A stretch of 64,000 nt of DNA from Talpa occidentalis (GCF_014898055.3 NW_023601433.1:69981683-70045682); one strand, 5' to 3'; shown: positions 47,095-59,929, counted from the first letter of the stretch. Notes: generated by a model not told the origin, from the letters alone. Made by a program: numbers and translations.

Positions 47095-49060
47095 TTAATG
47101 AATCAATTCTGAGACAAGTATTCCATGGACCGTTTTTAAAAATTTTGTTTAATATATATTACTCCTATGAGGTGGTTACTTACCTGCTAGAAGATATACA
47201 AGCACTGTGGACTTTGGATCACTGAAAAATTTCAGCATCCCAAGAAATTAAAACAAGCAAAAAACATTTCACAGTCATTTAACAAAAGGGGTAGGTGCTA
47301 TTAAATTAGGTGTTTTAGTTAAAATCATTTTGCATATCAAAGAAAATTAGTAATAGATACTAGAATATAACTCAGATCTCCTACACTAATTTGAAGCTAC
47401 TGGTCACATTTGCTTTCATTAGTATCTGAATTTTGATTATTGCTCAGGGTGAGGCATTCCTCAGAACAGACATGTATCAGGATTCTTTGCTTTAAAGGTT
47501 CGACCAGCTGGAAACGCTGTTCATATTGTGTAGCATTAAAATAAAAATAGATCTCAAAATATAAAATAAGGAGAGTTCATGAGCAATATTGTTTGTGTTA
47601 TTTTGTTTGGGGCTGAGGATAAAATTAAGAATGAATTATCTTGATTTTTAACACTGTATTTTTTAATTAATTTTTTTGAGGTAACATTAGAATCCCTCCA
47701 TCAGGTTAATTTATTTTTGTTAAGAGATTGAAGGAGCTCAGATTCTACTTGCTTTATAGTTTGAGTCATTCACAGATAAAACAATCCAAATGTTTCATAT
47801 TTTTTAAAAAAAGGTCTAAGCATGCATTTACACCATCATTAAATATAGGAACACTAGTTTATTTATAGTTATATTCAAGTAATACAGCTGCACTATTTGA
47901 AATGATGCCATTTGCTATACTGGGCTCTGTTTTGAGCTGGAAACTAGTGTCCACTTGCCAGGTAACTAAGAACAAACTCCACCTGTCCTGTATTTCCACT
48001 GTTGAACATCTAACCTATCTCTCAGTGGGCCTGTCAGGCACCATTCTGCAAACAGAGACAAAAAGGACCCTCCTGCTGGCTGATCAGTGGGAGATATGCT
48101 AAGTTTTTCTCTGATGGAGGCCTTTCTCTTGCCCATCTTACTGTGTGGCAAGGCTTATGACAAGATTTTTGACTTCTTTTGTAGAACAAAAGTTAAATAA
48201 GCTGTGTTATTGTGATTTCTTGTGAAATCAGGCAGCAGGAATACCCTCCAGGTGAATCCTAAAACTGTCTGGAAAATAGTCATGTTTTCAGTAATACTGA
48301 AAGATAGCCATTTGTGTTTTCATAAATTATAAATATAAATATGTCATTAAAATATTGGAAAGCAAAGATGTGAAAGATTTGCTGATCAGATATGAAGGGA
48401 TATCAGTTTTATATTCATAATCTCCACTTTAATTCAGTGAGAATGATTTCAGAATGCAAACTTCCATTCTTCTAAGTTTCAGATGACATGAAGAGATCTA
48501 TAACTGAAATTCCCTTTTATAGAACACATCCTAGTCTCCCAATTATCTAACTTGAAATCTGGACACTCCTACCAATAGGAAGATGGCATGAATACTGGAT
48601 TGAAGAAGACCTTTTGTGGGTATATATAGGCTCATTACTTGTGCATTCCAGTAACAATCTGCTTTGAAATTCACCAAAGAAGATAAGTGCTCAGTTTCTA
48701 TCCTTGGCAACATGGAATGTTAGGTAGAGCCAAAAGCATTATCCCCATTAACTTTGGACACCAGTGTACTATTTGTGGCTCCAGTCATTAATATTGTAAC
48801 CTGTATCTATAAAACTATAATACTTTATTGATAGGTACATAAACTTGTGTTTGTCCAGTATATGAACAAATATAATGTGATATAACTGATTTCCTTCCAC
48901 CCCCCCTTCCTTCCTTCCATCCCCAGATAACATTTCTGGATAATATTTGTAGTAACAATATGAAGAGTCTTTATAAATTTTTCTCATCATCATGCATTTG
49001 TGTCTTTAACATAAACAGAATATTCAAAAAGACAATAGGTTTACCCAAGATTCTCAGGAG
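47095..49060. other. Unassigned intron; a moderately GC-richer patch at 47900-48150
   Basis: No gene recognised. 47900-48150 is richer in GC than its surroundings and matches no repeat I know, so it could be conserved non-coding DNA. A (TTCC)n-like run sits near 48892-48923. Confidence 0.35.
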
Positions 49061-49075
49061 TCAGACTGTCTACTC

Positions 49076-49373
49076 CTTTTTTTTTAATCTTCATTTTTAC
49101 ATAGAAGATCTGGGGTGTAGGCCAGAGGTGCGGGGGCTGAGAGGATTCACCAGAGATAGAGTGGGAAGCAGATCAGACAGATTTATTGAAATACACTTTA
49201 AAGGGGAGCAGTGGGCGAGACAGGAGAGGTCTGCTGTGCCATATGTGGGTCATCTCCCTGGCCGGGGATCAAACTCAGGCCGTAGCAGTGCTAGTGCTGA
49301 GACTTAACCTCCAGGCCACCATTTATAACACTAAAATGATATCTACTCATTTATAACACTAAAATAAGGAGGC
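49076..49373 (-). repeat. tRNA-derived SINE, subfamily B, with rearranged 5' end
   Basis: Minus-strand SINE body from the T-rich tail to 'cctccaggccacc' (49320). About 50 bp of flanking DNA then interrupt it before the expected terminal 'ggaggcc' (49368-49374). TSD CTGTCTACTC lies at 49066-49075 and 49374-49383, outside the interruption. The B-box region is decayed (gggatcaaactc). Confidence 0.8.
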
Positions 49374-49406
49374 CTGTCTACTCATTTATAACACTAAAAT
49401 GATACA
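49321..49406. repeat. Local tandem duplication at the SINE edge, three copies
   Basis: The word atttataacactaaaat occurs at 49321, 49349 and 49384. The first two copies sit inside the SINE's head; the third is the original flank. Confidence 0.85.
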
Positions 49407-49409
49407 ACC

Positions 49410-49690
49410 TCGCCATTATATATCATAATCTTGAAGAATAATACTAGTAAGATAATAGAAAAAATCTGGGAGAATGATTTTTTAATAGAATAATTTAGGG
49501 AATAGAATAACAGAGTTCAACTACAACCATGAAGCATGGAAGAAGACAGCATGCAGATACTACAATAGGAGCCAATAAACATCAGTACAAAAGACTTTAG
49601 TCCAGCAGGCCCCACCAAAAAAGCTAGGTGTTGATAATGATAATAGTGGGGGCAACATGGAAGAGAGGATTAGGGGCTCTGCATTTCACA
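49410..49690. other. Unassigned intron
   Basis: AT-rich, nothing recognised. Confidence 0.4.
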
Positions 49691-49694
49691 GGGA

Positions 49695-49890
49695 CACTGC
49701 CTTTTGTCTCCTTACAAGGACTCTGTTGATTATATTCATTTGTATTATCTAGGATAAACTCCCCATCTCAAAATCATTAACTTAGTGATACCCACAAAAT
49801 CTCCTTTATTATATCATCAGGGAATACATTTACAGATTTTGGTAACTCGGATGTGAATGTCTTTGAGGACATTGTTAGCCCACAGAAGGG
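49695..49890 (-). repeat. MLT1-type MaLR LTR fragment, antisense
   Basis: 'tgtctccttacaaggactct', 'ttgtattatctaggataaac', 'tccccatctcaaaatcatta', 'ggatgtgaatgtctttgagg' follow the MLT1 LTR in reverse. Partial, non-coding. Confidence 0.65.
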
Positions 49891-49894
49891 ACTC

Positions 49895-50855
49895 TGCTCC
49901 ACTGTACAGTAAAGTCAAGCTGGTGATATTTTCTGGTAAGTCTAAAGGAAAATTGTACTTGCCAACCTCATTTGGAAATTTTCTAGTGGAATAGTACCAA
50001 GAAATCTGTCTTGCCTACTTTGTAGTAGTAGTATGACTCTTGTTACAAAGATGATCCTGGTAGCAGGTAACAGTAAAAACTGCAAATAAAGTTGAGCTGT
50101 GGAATAATAATATGGTGATAGGGGCTGAATTTCTACCTTTAGTTAGTAAACTACAGCCATACCTGCTTGACAAAATGATGAATTAAATTAGGTTTTCTCT
50201 TATGGAATGATCCTAAATTGCAAAAATCAGTAGAACACGGAAGAATGGTCTCGTCTATCAATGTTTATGTATTATGGACATCCAGAAATTGCTACTTTTT
50301 GATAAGATTCAGTATTTTTAAATAAAAGGGAGTAATGTCATAAAGTGTTGACAGGGTAATAGTTGGAAACAGGTTATAGGGGAAATTATTAAAATGACCC
50401 TTAGACCCTCTTCTCCAGTTAATATACATTAATAGCATTTCTTATCTAAATCGGTCAAAATTCCTCTAAATTGCAGTTTTTTCCCCTACTTCTCCCTAGC
50501 CTGCCCTTTACATGTGAACATGGTACTAAAGGCACTATTTGTAGAACTACAACATCTTTTTCTTCACCTGGCCCTTTGACAAACTTTGTATACCAATTTT
50601 AGAAGGATTAGGGCCAGAATTAGAAGTAAGGATGGTAGGGAACTTGAAGGAATGGAAGCTTTTCTTACTTCAGGTTGGAGTGTATTGACAGGGAAGCTTA
50701 AGATTCTTAATTTGTAAATGTTTCCTATGAATTAGTTGTCTTGGAGATAGACAATTGTTTTAGTATTCGATCTGAATGCTATTGAGTGGTGTCACTTGGT
50801 GACCTCTCCTATACCTTTGCTAGGATTTGTCTGCCTTTCTTTCCTCATCCCGTTT
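49895..50855. other. Unassigned intron
   Basis: No gene or firm repeat. Confidence 0.4.
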
Positions 50856-50859
50856 AAAC

Positions 50860-50969
50860 CAAGAATTAATGAGGGGAGGGGGTAGAGGGTGATAAGAACA
50901 GATCAGATAATACTGTAATTATGATGTAACGAAGGTGTAGGGATCTCAGTCTTCCTGATTTGTACCAAA

Positions 50970-51022
<53 letters not shown>

Positions 51023-51115
51023 CCTCTGGGTGATTTGGTGGTGGGTACTCTACTGTGGTACTATGGTATTACCTGATGGGAAGGCTCCTAATGTTACCTC
51101 AATTAAAAAGAATAA
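50860..51115 (+). repeat. L1 3' UTR relic carrying a (GT)n tract
   Basis: 'aatgaggggagggggtagag', then 'gggtgatttggtggtggg' and terminal 'aatgttacctcaattaaaaa' match the 3' ends of older L1s in the window. Confidence 0.6.
50973..51020. repeat. (GT)24 microsatellite
   Basis: 48 bp of uninterrupted GT. Confidence 0.98.
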
Positions 51116-51124
51116 GTTAATAAA

Positions 51125-51717
51125 AATAAATAAAAATGTTTATAATATACATATACTCCTTATAGTATTTTTATTTCCTGGACTTGAATTTCCTTCATTC
51201 ACTCAACTCATTCAACAGATACCTGGTTGCCAGATACTGGCAAATATGCTTTCATATTTAAATATGTCTATAGATAAAAAATTTTAAGTGAGTACTATAA
51301 GACTTAGAATAGAAATGGAACCAAAACGCTAAGAGAAAATAGTCAACTCTGCAGGTGAGATTGGGAATTTTCACAGTAAAGGTGACACTATGCAGATTTG
51401 AGGAGACTAAACGGGTGTTTACTTACTGAGAGAGACTGGCCTCCTACCTGCGTTCTTCCTCTAAATCTTCCCAAGCACCAGAAATGTCTGTGAGGATAAA
51501 CTATTCTTGGAATTCTGTTTAAAACTTTGTTTTTCATGTTTCAATTAGGGTATCTACATTTGAAATAAAAAAAACACGACCCCTTTACAAAGTTTCCAAC
51601 TAAGACAGACAAGGAAGGGAGGTTAAGCCAATCTGTGTGACAGTTTCAGCAGAAGGCAGTGGGTGGCAGTGGTACCAAGTAAACAACTTTATTTTCATGT
51701 GAAACTGTCCTGAGGAG

Positions 51718-51755
<38 letters not shown>

Positions 51756-52285
51756 GGGCAAGGGACAGAGGAGTAGCTATTATCATTGCCTCTCTTCTGT
51801 ACTTGCATTTCCTTTTTTTATTTGAATAAGATGGAAATAGTTTCAGTTTAGGGTGGCACCCTGCCCTTGCAGATCAAAGCTTCCATGCCAATGTTTATGT
51901 TTGTTTTGTTTGTAAATACTGGGTAAACAGCTCTTGCTCAGAACTAGTCATATACCTACTTCTTCCTCTCATCTCAGTACTGGCCCCTCCATCAAAAACC
52001 TCTGGACCTCTCCAACTAACAGAGGACTTCTCGATCTTCAGAAGGCCTCTAGGACCACTCTGTAGCACCATGGACAGCATTTGTTCTGATTGCTTGGTAT
52101 TCATTTCATACTGATCATTAAAAATTTTGACAATTATTCTATTGAAATATAGCAGTAAAGTTAGGCCATTAGTTTAGTTTAAGAAAACTAACACTGCCAG
52201 GTTCACAGCAAGCTCACTGATGTCCTGCAACTAAGTAGGACAGTTCTTGAATTGTGTCAGATAAAAAAAGCAAATCTGTGGTAGC
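51125..52285. other. Unassigned intron
   Basis: No gene. Contains the (TG)n at 51719-51751. Confidence 0.4.
51719..51751. repeat. (TG)n microsatellite
   Basis: 33 bp of uninterrupted TG. Confidence 0.97.
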
Positions 52286-52306
52286 AATTAAAACTAAGCA
52301 GACAGA

Positions 52307-52567
52307 GGGCTTCCCTGGTGGTGCAGCGGTTGAGAGCTGGGTTGCGAAGCTGCCTGCAGCCTTTGCAGTGCTGGTTTGATCCCCAGCTGCTCCCCGGCCA
52401 CTGGAGGAGGGTCCCACATGGCTCACAGACCTCTCCTACCGCCCGCTGCTTCCCTCAGCAGTGTACTTCGGTCCTTCTGCCTGCTCTGCTCCCCACTCTG
52501 GCTCTGGTGAATTCTCTCACCCTCCCATGCTTCTGACTGTACCCAGTGCTTGTATAAATAAATAAAT
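52307..52567 (+). repeat. tRNA-derived SINE, subfamily A
   Basis: Head gggcttccctggtggtgcag, with B box GGTTTGATCCC. Short (TAAA)n tail. The 17-bp TSD AAAACTAAGCAGACAGA lies at 52290-52306 and 52568-52584 without mismatch. Confidence 0.95.
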
Positions 52568-52740
52568 AAAACTAAGCAGACAGAAATATATGCAAAATTT
52601 AAATTCTAGGATATTTCTTTGTGGTCTTTCTTTCTTTAAAATAATATCTTTATTTCTTGAAAACTTTTCTATAGAGTATATAGTTTTTAATGTTCATATT
52701 AATATAAGTTAGTAGTATCTAGTATTAAGAATTAAAAGCA

Positions 52741-53025
52741 GGGCCTCCCCGGTGGTGCAGCGGGTTGAGGGCAGCACTGTGAATCTGTCTGCAGCCTCTG
52801 CAGTGTGGGTTCAATCCCAGCTGGCCAGCTGACTGGCCGGTGAGAATCCCACATGTCATGGCAGACCGCTCCTGTCGCGCCCGCTGCTCCCCTCAGCAGT
52901 GTATTTCTGTCATCTGCCTCTTCTGTTCCCTGCTCTGCTTCTGGTGAATCCTCTCACCCTCCTGCGCCTCTGGCCTATATCCCAGCTCTTGCATAAAAAT
53001 AAATAAATAAATCTTAAAAAAAAAA
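52741..53025 (+). repeat. tRNA-derived SINE, subfamily B
   Basis: Head gggcctccccggtggtgcag, then subfamily-B features 'gcactgtgaatctgtctgc' and the tail 'ctctggcctatatcccagct'. B box GGTTCAATCCC. A TSD of only about AAAAGCA (52734-52740, 53026-53032), partly hidden by the A-tail. Confidence 0.9.
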
Positions 53026-53039
53026 AAAAGCAAATGTGC

Positions 53040-54770
53040 CTTTGCTGATTGGTTGCTTCTCTCTTTTGAATCATCAGAGCTTACCTGAATATCAAAGGCT
53101 CAAATTACACAATCTTATAAGCCTACCCTAGTATTAGCTATGCTTGTCCCATATTAAAGGCACAGGTTCTGGAGATACATTCCATTTCTAAGAGTGTAAA
53201 ACTAACTAATGACATAATTTCACAGTGTGTTAACAAGCCATTGAATTTCATTTATTGGTATCTAATGCATCTGACCCATGTTTTAGGTATTTAAGGAAGT
53301 AGAATATACATCAATTCTATCTATTGTGTTCCTGATTCTTTCTGAAGTTTCTTAGTATGAACATGACCATTTTAAGAATATAACAGAATTAAATATGTGC
53401 TCAAAAATTGGTAGAAATCAAATAGGTCAAATAAAACAATGATATATACAATGCTGAAAAGATGAGGTAATATAAGTGGTTGTTTATAAGCTAATCTTCT
53501 ACTGCTTTGCTTGTATTTCTTCATGTCCTCATTATTATTGCTGTGATAATAACCATTATTTCTCCAGTTAAACAACCTTGTTAAATTTTGTAAGAGCAGT
53601 AATGATTACAGCTATCTACAATTTACAGAAAATAGACTTCTGCTGTGGAGTACTTTGTTCTCTGAGAAAATCCACTTTTTTATTAATAGTTAATTTTTGT
53701 AATACTTAAGCTTATTATTTAATATCTGTGTGGCAGTTGGTATTTAAAAACTGCTTTACAATGATGAATTATTTCCAACACCAGACTTTTTGTAAGGTGG
53801 CTTTAGCCTACCTATTGAATCTAGCACAAAACAAAGGCCTAGTTTTCTGTTTTTTAAAATCACTTAAGGTTTTCCATTACTGATATGTTTACAATAAAAG
53901 TTGGAAAGCAGAAACCTAAAAATAAAGTATAAACTTTGAATATCTACCTCCTTGCTCACGTTAAGGCTTGCTACATGATTGTGGAATTGGGAAAGGATCT
54001 TCTCCTTGCTACTGAGTCACAATTTTCCTCTGCAGGGACACTCAAAAGTGTTTCTGTGGTGATTTCCCAATGTTCTTAATCTTCTTGGGTCTATAAACAA
54101 ATATTAATTTAATAGTAAAGTGCTTGTATTTGTGAAAAATCTCTGAACTCTCTTTAATTTCCAGGACCAACGCTCTACCTAGAGTATTATCAGTAGTTAT
54201 ATATTTATATAAATAATTGAATTTTTTCATATTGTTATTCTCATGTTAAGATATATAGGAAGTATTTAGCAATTGTTTTACTAAAAAATAATCATCATGA
54301 TCATTGTTGCTCCCCCTTCCTAATCTCAAATTTTTAATTCACTCTCTTATATAAGGAAAAAATCAATCTAACTAATTAACATGTGGCTGACTTTACTTAA
54401 TAGACTCACAGGATTTATTTAGACTTATAAGATGCAGTTAACCTATTTCACTGGAACTCCAATATCAATCTTGAGTTATCACCACTTCATTTTTTTCCAT
54501 GAAATTTAACTTTATAGCAACTTTTAAGAATAATTGAGGAGTTATGCTTCCTTTCTGTGACAAACATCAAGAAAAATCATTGTCATTTTCAGTTATTGGA
54601 TCTTTCTCATTTTCCTATAGGAAAACTACTTGTTGACTATATTTAAATTGAATTATTTGGATAAACTAGTGAAATTACCAGTCCGAACTAGCAAAAAATT
54701 TTGGCCATGGATTATTTCCTAGAATTTAAAAAGTAGGTTGGGTGCTATGTCAACATTCTTCTAGACCTAT
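53040..54770. other. Unassigned intron
   Basis: No gene or firm repeat. Confidence 0.4.
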
Positions 54771-54786
54771 TAGTTTTTATTTATTT

Positions 54787-55077
54787 ATTTTTGTTTTTAT
54801 TTTATTTTTTATTATTTTTAAAGATTTTATTTATGTATACAAGAGCTGAGGTACAGGCCAGAGGCGCAGGGGTGAAAGGATTCACCAGAGACAGAGCGGG
54901 GAACAGAACAGGCAGACTGACTGAAATACACTGCTGAGGGGAGCAGGGGCGAGCCAGGAGAGGTCTGCCGTACCATGTGGGTTTCTCCCTAGCCAGCAGA
55001 TAATGGAACCTGTGCTACAGAGGCTGGAGACAGCTTCACAGTGCTGTAGTCAACCTGCTGCACAACCGGGGAGGCCC
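54787..55077 (-). repeat. tRNA-derived SINE, subfamily B
   Basis: Minus-strand copy: 'gagctgaggtacaggccaga' near the tail, 'acagcttcacagtgctgtag' and 'accggggaggcc' at the head. The B box is destroyed. TSD AGTTTTTATTTATTT at 54772-54786 and 55078-55092. Confidence 0.88.
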
Positions 55078-55094
55078 AGTTTTTATTTATTTTT

Positions 55095-55925
55095 AAAACA
55101 TCTTTGATAAGTGGTTAAAAATAAAAATACTTGTAGAGAACTCAGCACTTTTTTGTGTTTGACCATCTTATTATTAGCTGTTCTTTCATAGTCAAAATAG
55201 GATTTCAATCAAAAAAAGTAACCCTTTTTTAGTGAACTACAGGGTTTTGGAAAATAAACATGACATTAGGTCGCAGGAACATGCAACTATTTTGGGGTGG
55301 CTCTTGGACTCTTAAAACAGATCATCCAGCATCATCAGGGCTTGATTTATCTCAAAATGGGATAAATCAAGAGAATTCCTAAGGGGAATTGGAGGAGGGC
55401 ATATGTGTCTATGTGATTTGCTTATCAGCAGGATGGGACCCTTTGGTTCAAATGTTGCCTTCCAAAAGGCAACATCAGCCAGGGATTTTTTTATAGCTCA
55501 AGGGTTTATCTTAACTATGGCTAGCGTTGGATGCAGTTTTTGCAAGGTATGAAAAGTAGGAATGTTCTAAGTGACTAAAAGTATGTTTACTTAAACAATA
55601 TTTATTGAGATTGGTTGTAGGAAAATTTGAGTTTGACTCTGGTGGGCTTTGAATTAACAATGAACCCGATGTAAAGAAGTATAATTTAGGGCCAATATCC
55701 AAGAGCTGTTTTTGACTTATTTATGTAACACCCTTGATGATGATTAGAAAATATATTAATATTTCTGCATAATACAGATATTAATAGCTCTGTATAATTT
55801 TAAAGTGCTTTAGAGTGTTCATGTCTTCAGTGAATTTTTACTTTTATCTGACCTGAATATTTCTGGTTTCTCAAGTCTAACTTGTATAATGCCACCAGTT
55901 TATTCTTTTAATATTTCCTTTCTTT
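55095..55925. other. Unassigned intron
   Basis: No gene found; includes a short perfect hairpin at 55452-55475. Confidence 0.4.
55452..55475. repeat. Short perfect inverted repeat
   Basis: Arms ATGTTGCCTT and AAGGCAACAT, 10 bp each, separated by CCAA. Could be chance. Confidence 0.7.
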
Positions 55926-55929
55926 AAGG

Positions 55930-57600
55930 TTTACTTTTATTTTCTTAAAATGTGTAACCTAATGGTTTTTGTTATACTCATAGAGTTGTAAACCTATCAT
56001 TACTATCTAATTCTGTAACATCTGTCACTATAAAAGAAAACCCTGTCACCCATTAGCAGTCACACCCCATTCACTGTTCTCCCCAACCTTTGGAACTACT
56101 AATTTTCTATCTTTGTGGATGTGTCTATTTCATATAAATCATACCATATAATATGTGGCCTTTTATGTCTAGTTCCATTCCTTAGAAGACACCTGTTGTA
56201 TAGCATGTATTAGTATTCTGTTCCTTTTTTATGACTGAATAGTATTCTACCATGTGGCTATATATCCCATTTTGTTTACCCATTCTTCAGGTGATGGACA
56301 TCTGTATTATTTATATTTTTTAGCTATTATGAATAATACTGCTATGAACATTTGTGTACAAGTTTCTGTTTGAATATTTTCAATTATCTTGGGCCTATAC
56401 TTAGAAGTGTAATTAATGGATGATATGTTTAAAATTTTGAGTAATCCCAAATTTTTCCCAATAGCTACTTTACCATTTTACATTTCCACTTTTTAGATAT
56501 CAGTGTTCCAGTTTATCCACATCATCATTAACACTTACTATGTATGCCTTTTTGATTAAAGTTATCCTACTAGGTTTGAGGTGGTATCTCATTATGGTTT
56601 TGATTTGCATTTCTGCTAATGATGTTGATCATCTTTTCATGTGTTTATTCACACCTATTATATATCTTCTTAGAGAAATGTATAATCAAATTCTTTGCCC
56701 CTATTTGCATTGGATTTTTTTTTTATTGTTGAGTTGCTAGATTTCTTCTATAGTATGAATAAAATTTCCTTATCAAACATATGCTTTGCAAACATTTTAT
56801 CCCATTCTGTGAGTTGTCTTTTCACTTCTATTTTGTTTGTTTTTTGAAGCACAAGATTTTAATTTTGATGAAGTCCAATTTATTTTTCCTTTTGTCCTTC
56901 ATCCTTTAGGTGTCATATCTTAAGGATAAGTTTCCAAATCCAAGTTTTTGAAGATTTACCCCATGTTTTCTTTTAAAGTTTTATAATTTTAGTTATTACG
57001 TTTAGGTCTTTGGTTCATTTTAAGTTAATTTTTGGATATGATGTGAGGTAGGTATGTAACCTCTCTCTTCTGTAGGTGACTCTTCAGTTATCATTGTATT
57101 ATTTATCAAAAAGGTCATTCCTTCCCCATTAAATTTTATTAGTACCCTAATCAATTGACTATAATGTAATTCATTGTTTCTTGGCTCTTCATTTCATTAA
57201 TCTGTATGCCTGTTTATATCCTGTACCACACTATCATGATTATTGCAACTTTGTAGAAATTGTAAAGTGTTGATTTTCTAATTTTGTTCATTTTTCAAGA
57301 CTGTCTGACTGTTCTGGGCCTATTGAATTTCATTATGATTTTTAAGGTCAGCTTGTCAATTCTGCAAAAAAATGCAATTGGGATTTTCATAGGGATTGCA
57401 CTGACATGTAGATCAATTTGTATACTTTTGTTATCTTAAGGATAATAAGTGTTGCAAATAGTGATATGAGATATATTTCTGGTTAGTTAAGTCTTCCTTA
57501 ATTTTTTTAAACAATGGTCTTTGATTTTATACTTTTACTAAATTTATTCCTAAGTATTTGATTTTTTGATGCCATTATAAATGGATTTTTTTTCCTCAGG
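55930..57600 (-). repeat. Old L1M 3' UTR and ORF2 end, antisense
   Basis: Continuous antisense L1M over about 1.7 kb: 'acccattagcagtcacaccc', 'gaatagtattctaccatgtg', 'tattatgaataatactgcta', 'gtggtatctcattatggttt', 'gatgaagtccaatttatttt', ending 'ttgatgccattataaatgga'. Long but full of stops. Confidence 0.88.
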
Positions 57601-57604
57601 GTTG

Positions 57605-59225
57605 TGGTTCTTGCTGAATTTATTAGTCCTAATAGTTTTCAAATTCCGTGGGATTTGCTACATACAAAATGCTGCAGAGATAGTTTGACTGAAAATTTTC
57701 CTCTCTTCCCCCCCTCCCCCCATACAGTAAAGAAAGGAATGCCAAAAGAGACTGTGGAATACACTAGAATAAATTTCCTTCTATTAATTAAAATCCTTAT
57801 TCAGTAACATCTTCACATCTTTCTTCCGTTTTTCCATGAATTAAAAAAAATTTTAATTTAAAAATCATGTGAAATTCTTTGCTGAGGTTCCTATGTATGC
57901 CTTCTATGTATAGTCCTGATTCTCCATTTGTAGATTTCTTTGAAAAGAAAATTAGGGTACTTAAAAATTTCAAATTCTTAGGACTAGTGTTTCTTACCGC
58001 TTGTGTTCCTTAAAGGGTTTTATTCCTAATTCTGTGGTCAAAATGGCACTTTTGAAAGCTTCTCATTGTCCCTGTCTTTCTTTCCTACTATGTATGTTTT
58101 ATTGGTAATTTTTGTTGTTAAAAAAATATATCTTCTTGAAGTCTAAGGTACATGTAAATTATGGTTGACTTCCCTCTCACAGATAACAGGAATGCAAAAA
58201 TGTTGTAAGTACATTCCCCTAAAATTTATGCTTCTTTCTAAATGTTTTTTGTTGGTCAGAATTAGGGTTAGAGTAATAAATAAGGCAAGGCATACTAAAG
58301 TTGTGTTACTTTAGTGAGTGTACGCAGGACTTGGAATGTTACGCTTTAATGATAAAGAATTTATAACCAATATTTTAAGGGCATATATAAAAGTTTATGC
58401 TCCTAAAATACTTTATATTCCTAAAGTAACTATATGTCATATATTTAATTAAGACTTCTATTTTTTAATAATAAAATCTTATGTGATTCAATAGTGAGCT
58501 AAGAACATTTCTACATCTTGAAATTTGTTTCTAGAATAAGATAAAATTGCTTTAAAATCTTGCATGCTTTTCAACTGAGAGTGATAGCAATTATACCAAT
58601 TAAAGTGATTTTCTTTGTAAGTGATAAATAATATTTTATTTTTCTTCATAATAAAAGAAAAACTCAGTGCCTCTTGAGAATATAGCATTTAGTTTTGATT
58701 TAGCATTTAATAGGCAGTGTAGTTCTTGGCTTTTGGTTTAACCCTCTGCCCTTTATTCTTTAGCTGATTTGCTAATTACTATTGAAAACCCTCTCCAATT
58801 TCACTGGGGAAATGCAAATTCAGATTCTAAATACTTGAAAGGCAGCCAAGTGCTGAGTACAAGCGAACACATTCTGAGTTTTACATAATTTTTTATATAA
58901 TTACTTTTAATGTCCAGGGTTTCCGTCTTTAGTATCAGTGTATGTAGATTCCTTTCTCTGTCAGCAAAAATGGAATGAACAAAATGTTCTGATTGTTTCA
59001 GATAAATTAGAAACACAAATCAAATAGTATTTTGGTGATTGGTGAAAGAGAAGATAACTAAAATATTTGGGATGAAGGAAGCAGGAGTTTGGAATTTTTA
59101 TGTTTTTATTAAAAGAAAAATATTGCATAAATGTATAAAACCGTAAATATATAGTATAATGACTTGTTCCTAAGAAAGCACACCTAATTACCACTCAGCT
59201 CAAGAGAAAAAACATTACCAGCATT
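57605..59225. other. Unassigned AT-rich intron
   Basis: No gene or firm repeat. Confidence 0.4.
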
Positions 59226-59229
59226 TTAC

Positions 59230-59925
59230 AAAGCCTTCTTGAAGCTCTATCTAGTCATCTCCTCACTGTTTTTCCCAAATTCATACACTGTCATTTCTAA
59301 TACTACATATCACATTGGACTGTTTTCAAGAATTATTCAAATAGAATGATAAGGTAATTGTGACTTATTTTGTTCAACGTGGTTTGTGAGATTGAGAGAT
59401 TAATCCATGTTATTGTATATAGCTGTGCTTTGTTTACTCTCATTGCTATATATTACTTTGTTGTATAGAGCATAATTTCTCTACTTTAGATGAACATTTG
59501 CCTTTTTAATAGTTTGGGCTTGTTGCAAACAGCGGAACATTTTTTAAATGAATTATTTTATTTTATATAATTCTCATATCATTTTCATTTTTGCATTCAT
59601 TTTTATATGCATTTTCATTTTGGTTATATTCCCCATACAATTACCACCCCCTTTTTCTGACCCTAATCCCTCTTCTCCTCCTCCCCAACCCCCTACAAAC
59701 AGTGGAGCATTTTTGCATGTCTTTTGCGGGCATGTTTAGATATCTTTCAGTTGGTTATAAATCCAGGATTGAAATAGCTGGTTAATAGAATATGTTATTT
59801 TCAGATTTAATAAGTAATGCCAAATTCATTTCTAAAGAGATTGTATCAATTTATACCTCCCCTCATATGAGTATTTTACTTATTTCACATCGTCATTAAC
59901 CCTTACATTGCCAGTTAAAGCTTTA
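59230..59925 (-). repeat. Old L1M 3' region, antisense, split by a younger L1 3' fragment
   Basis: 'atttattttgttcaacgtgg'-like sequence, 'taatccatgttattgtatat', then after the insertion 'gtaatgccaaattcatttct' and 'cccttacattgccag' follow an L1M in reverse. Confidence 0.6.
59546..59695 (-). mobile_element. Very short L1 3' UTR insertion
   Basis: Antisense L1 3' UTR ('tatattccccatacaattac', then a C-rich tract) matching the end of the L1 at 39417-39931. An imperfect TSD of about 19 bases (word caaacagcggaacattttt versus caaacagtggagcattttt) lies at 59526-59545 and 59696-59714. Confidence 0.8.
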
Positions 59926-59929
59926 GCTC

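Noticed and set aside
49321..49406. Three short repeats as a CRISPR-like array
   Set aside because: Spacing is irregular, the copies are flank duplications at a SINE edge, and the genome is mammalian.
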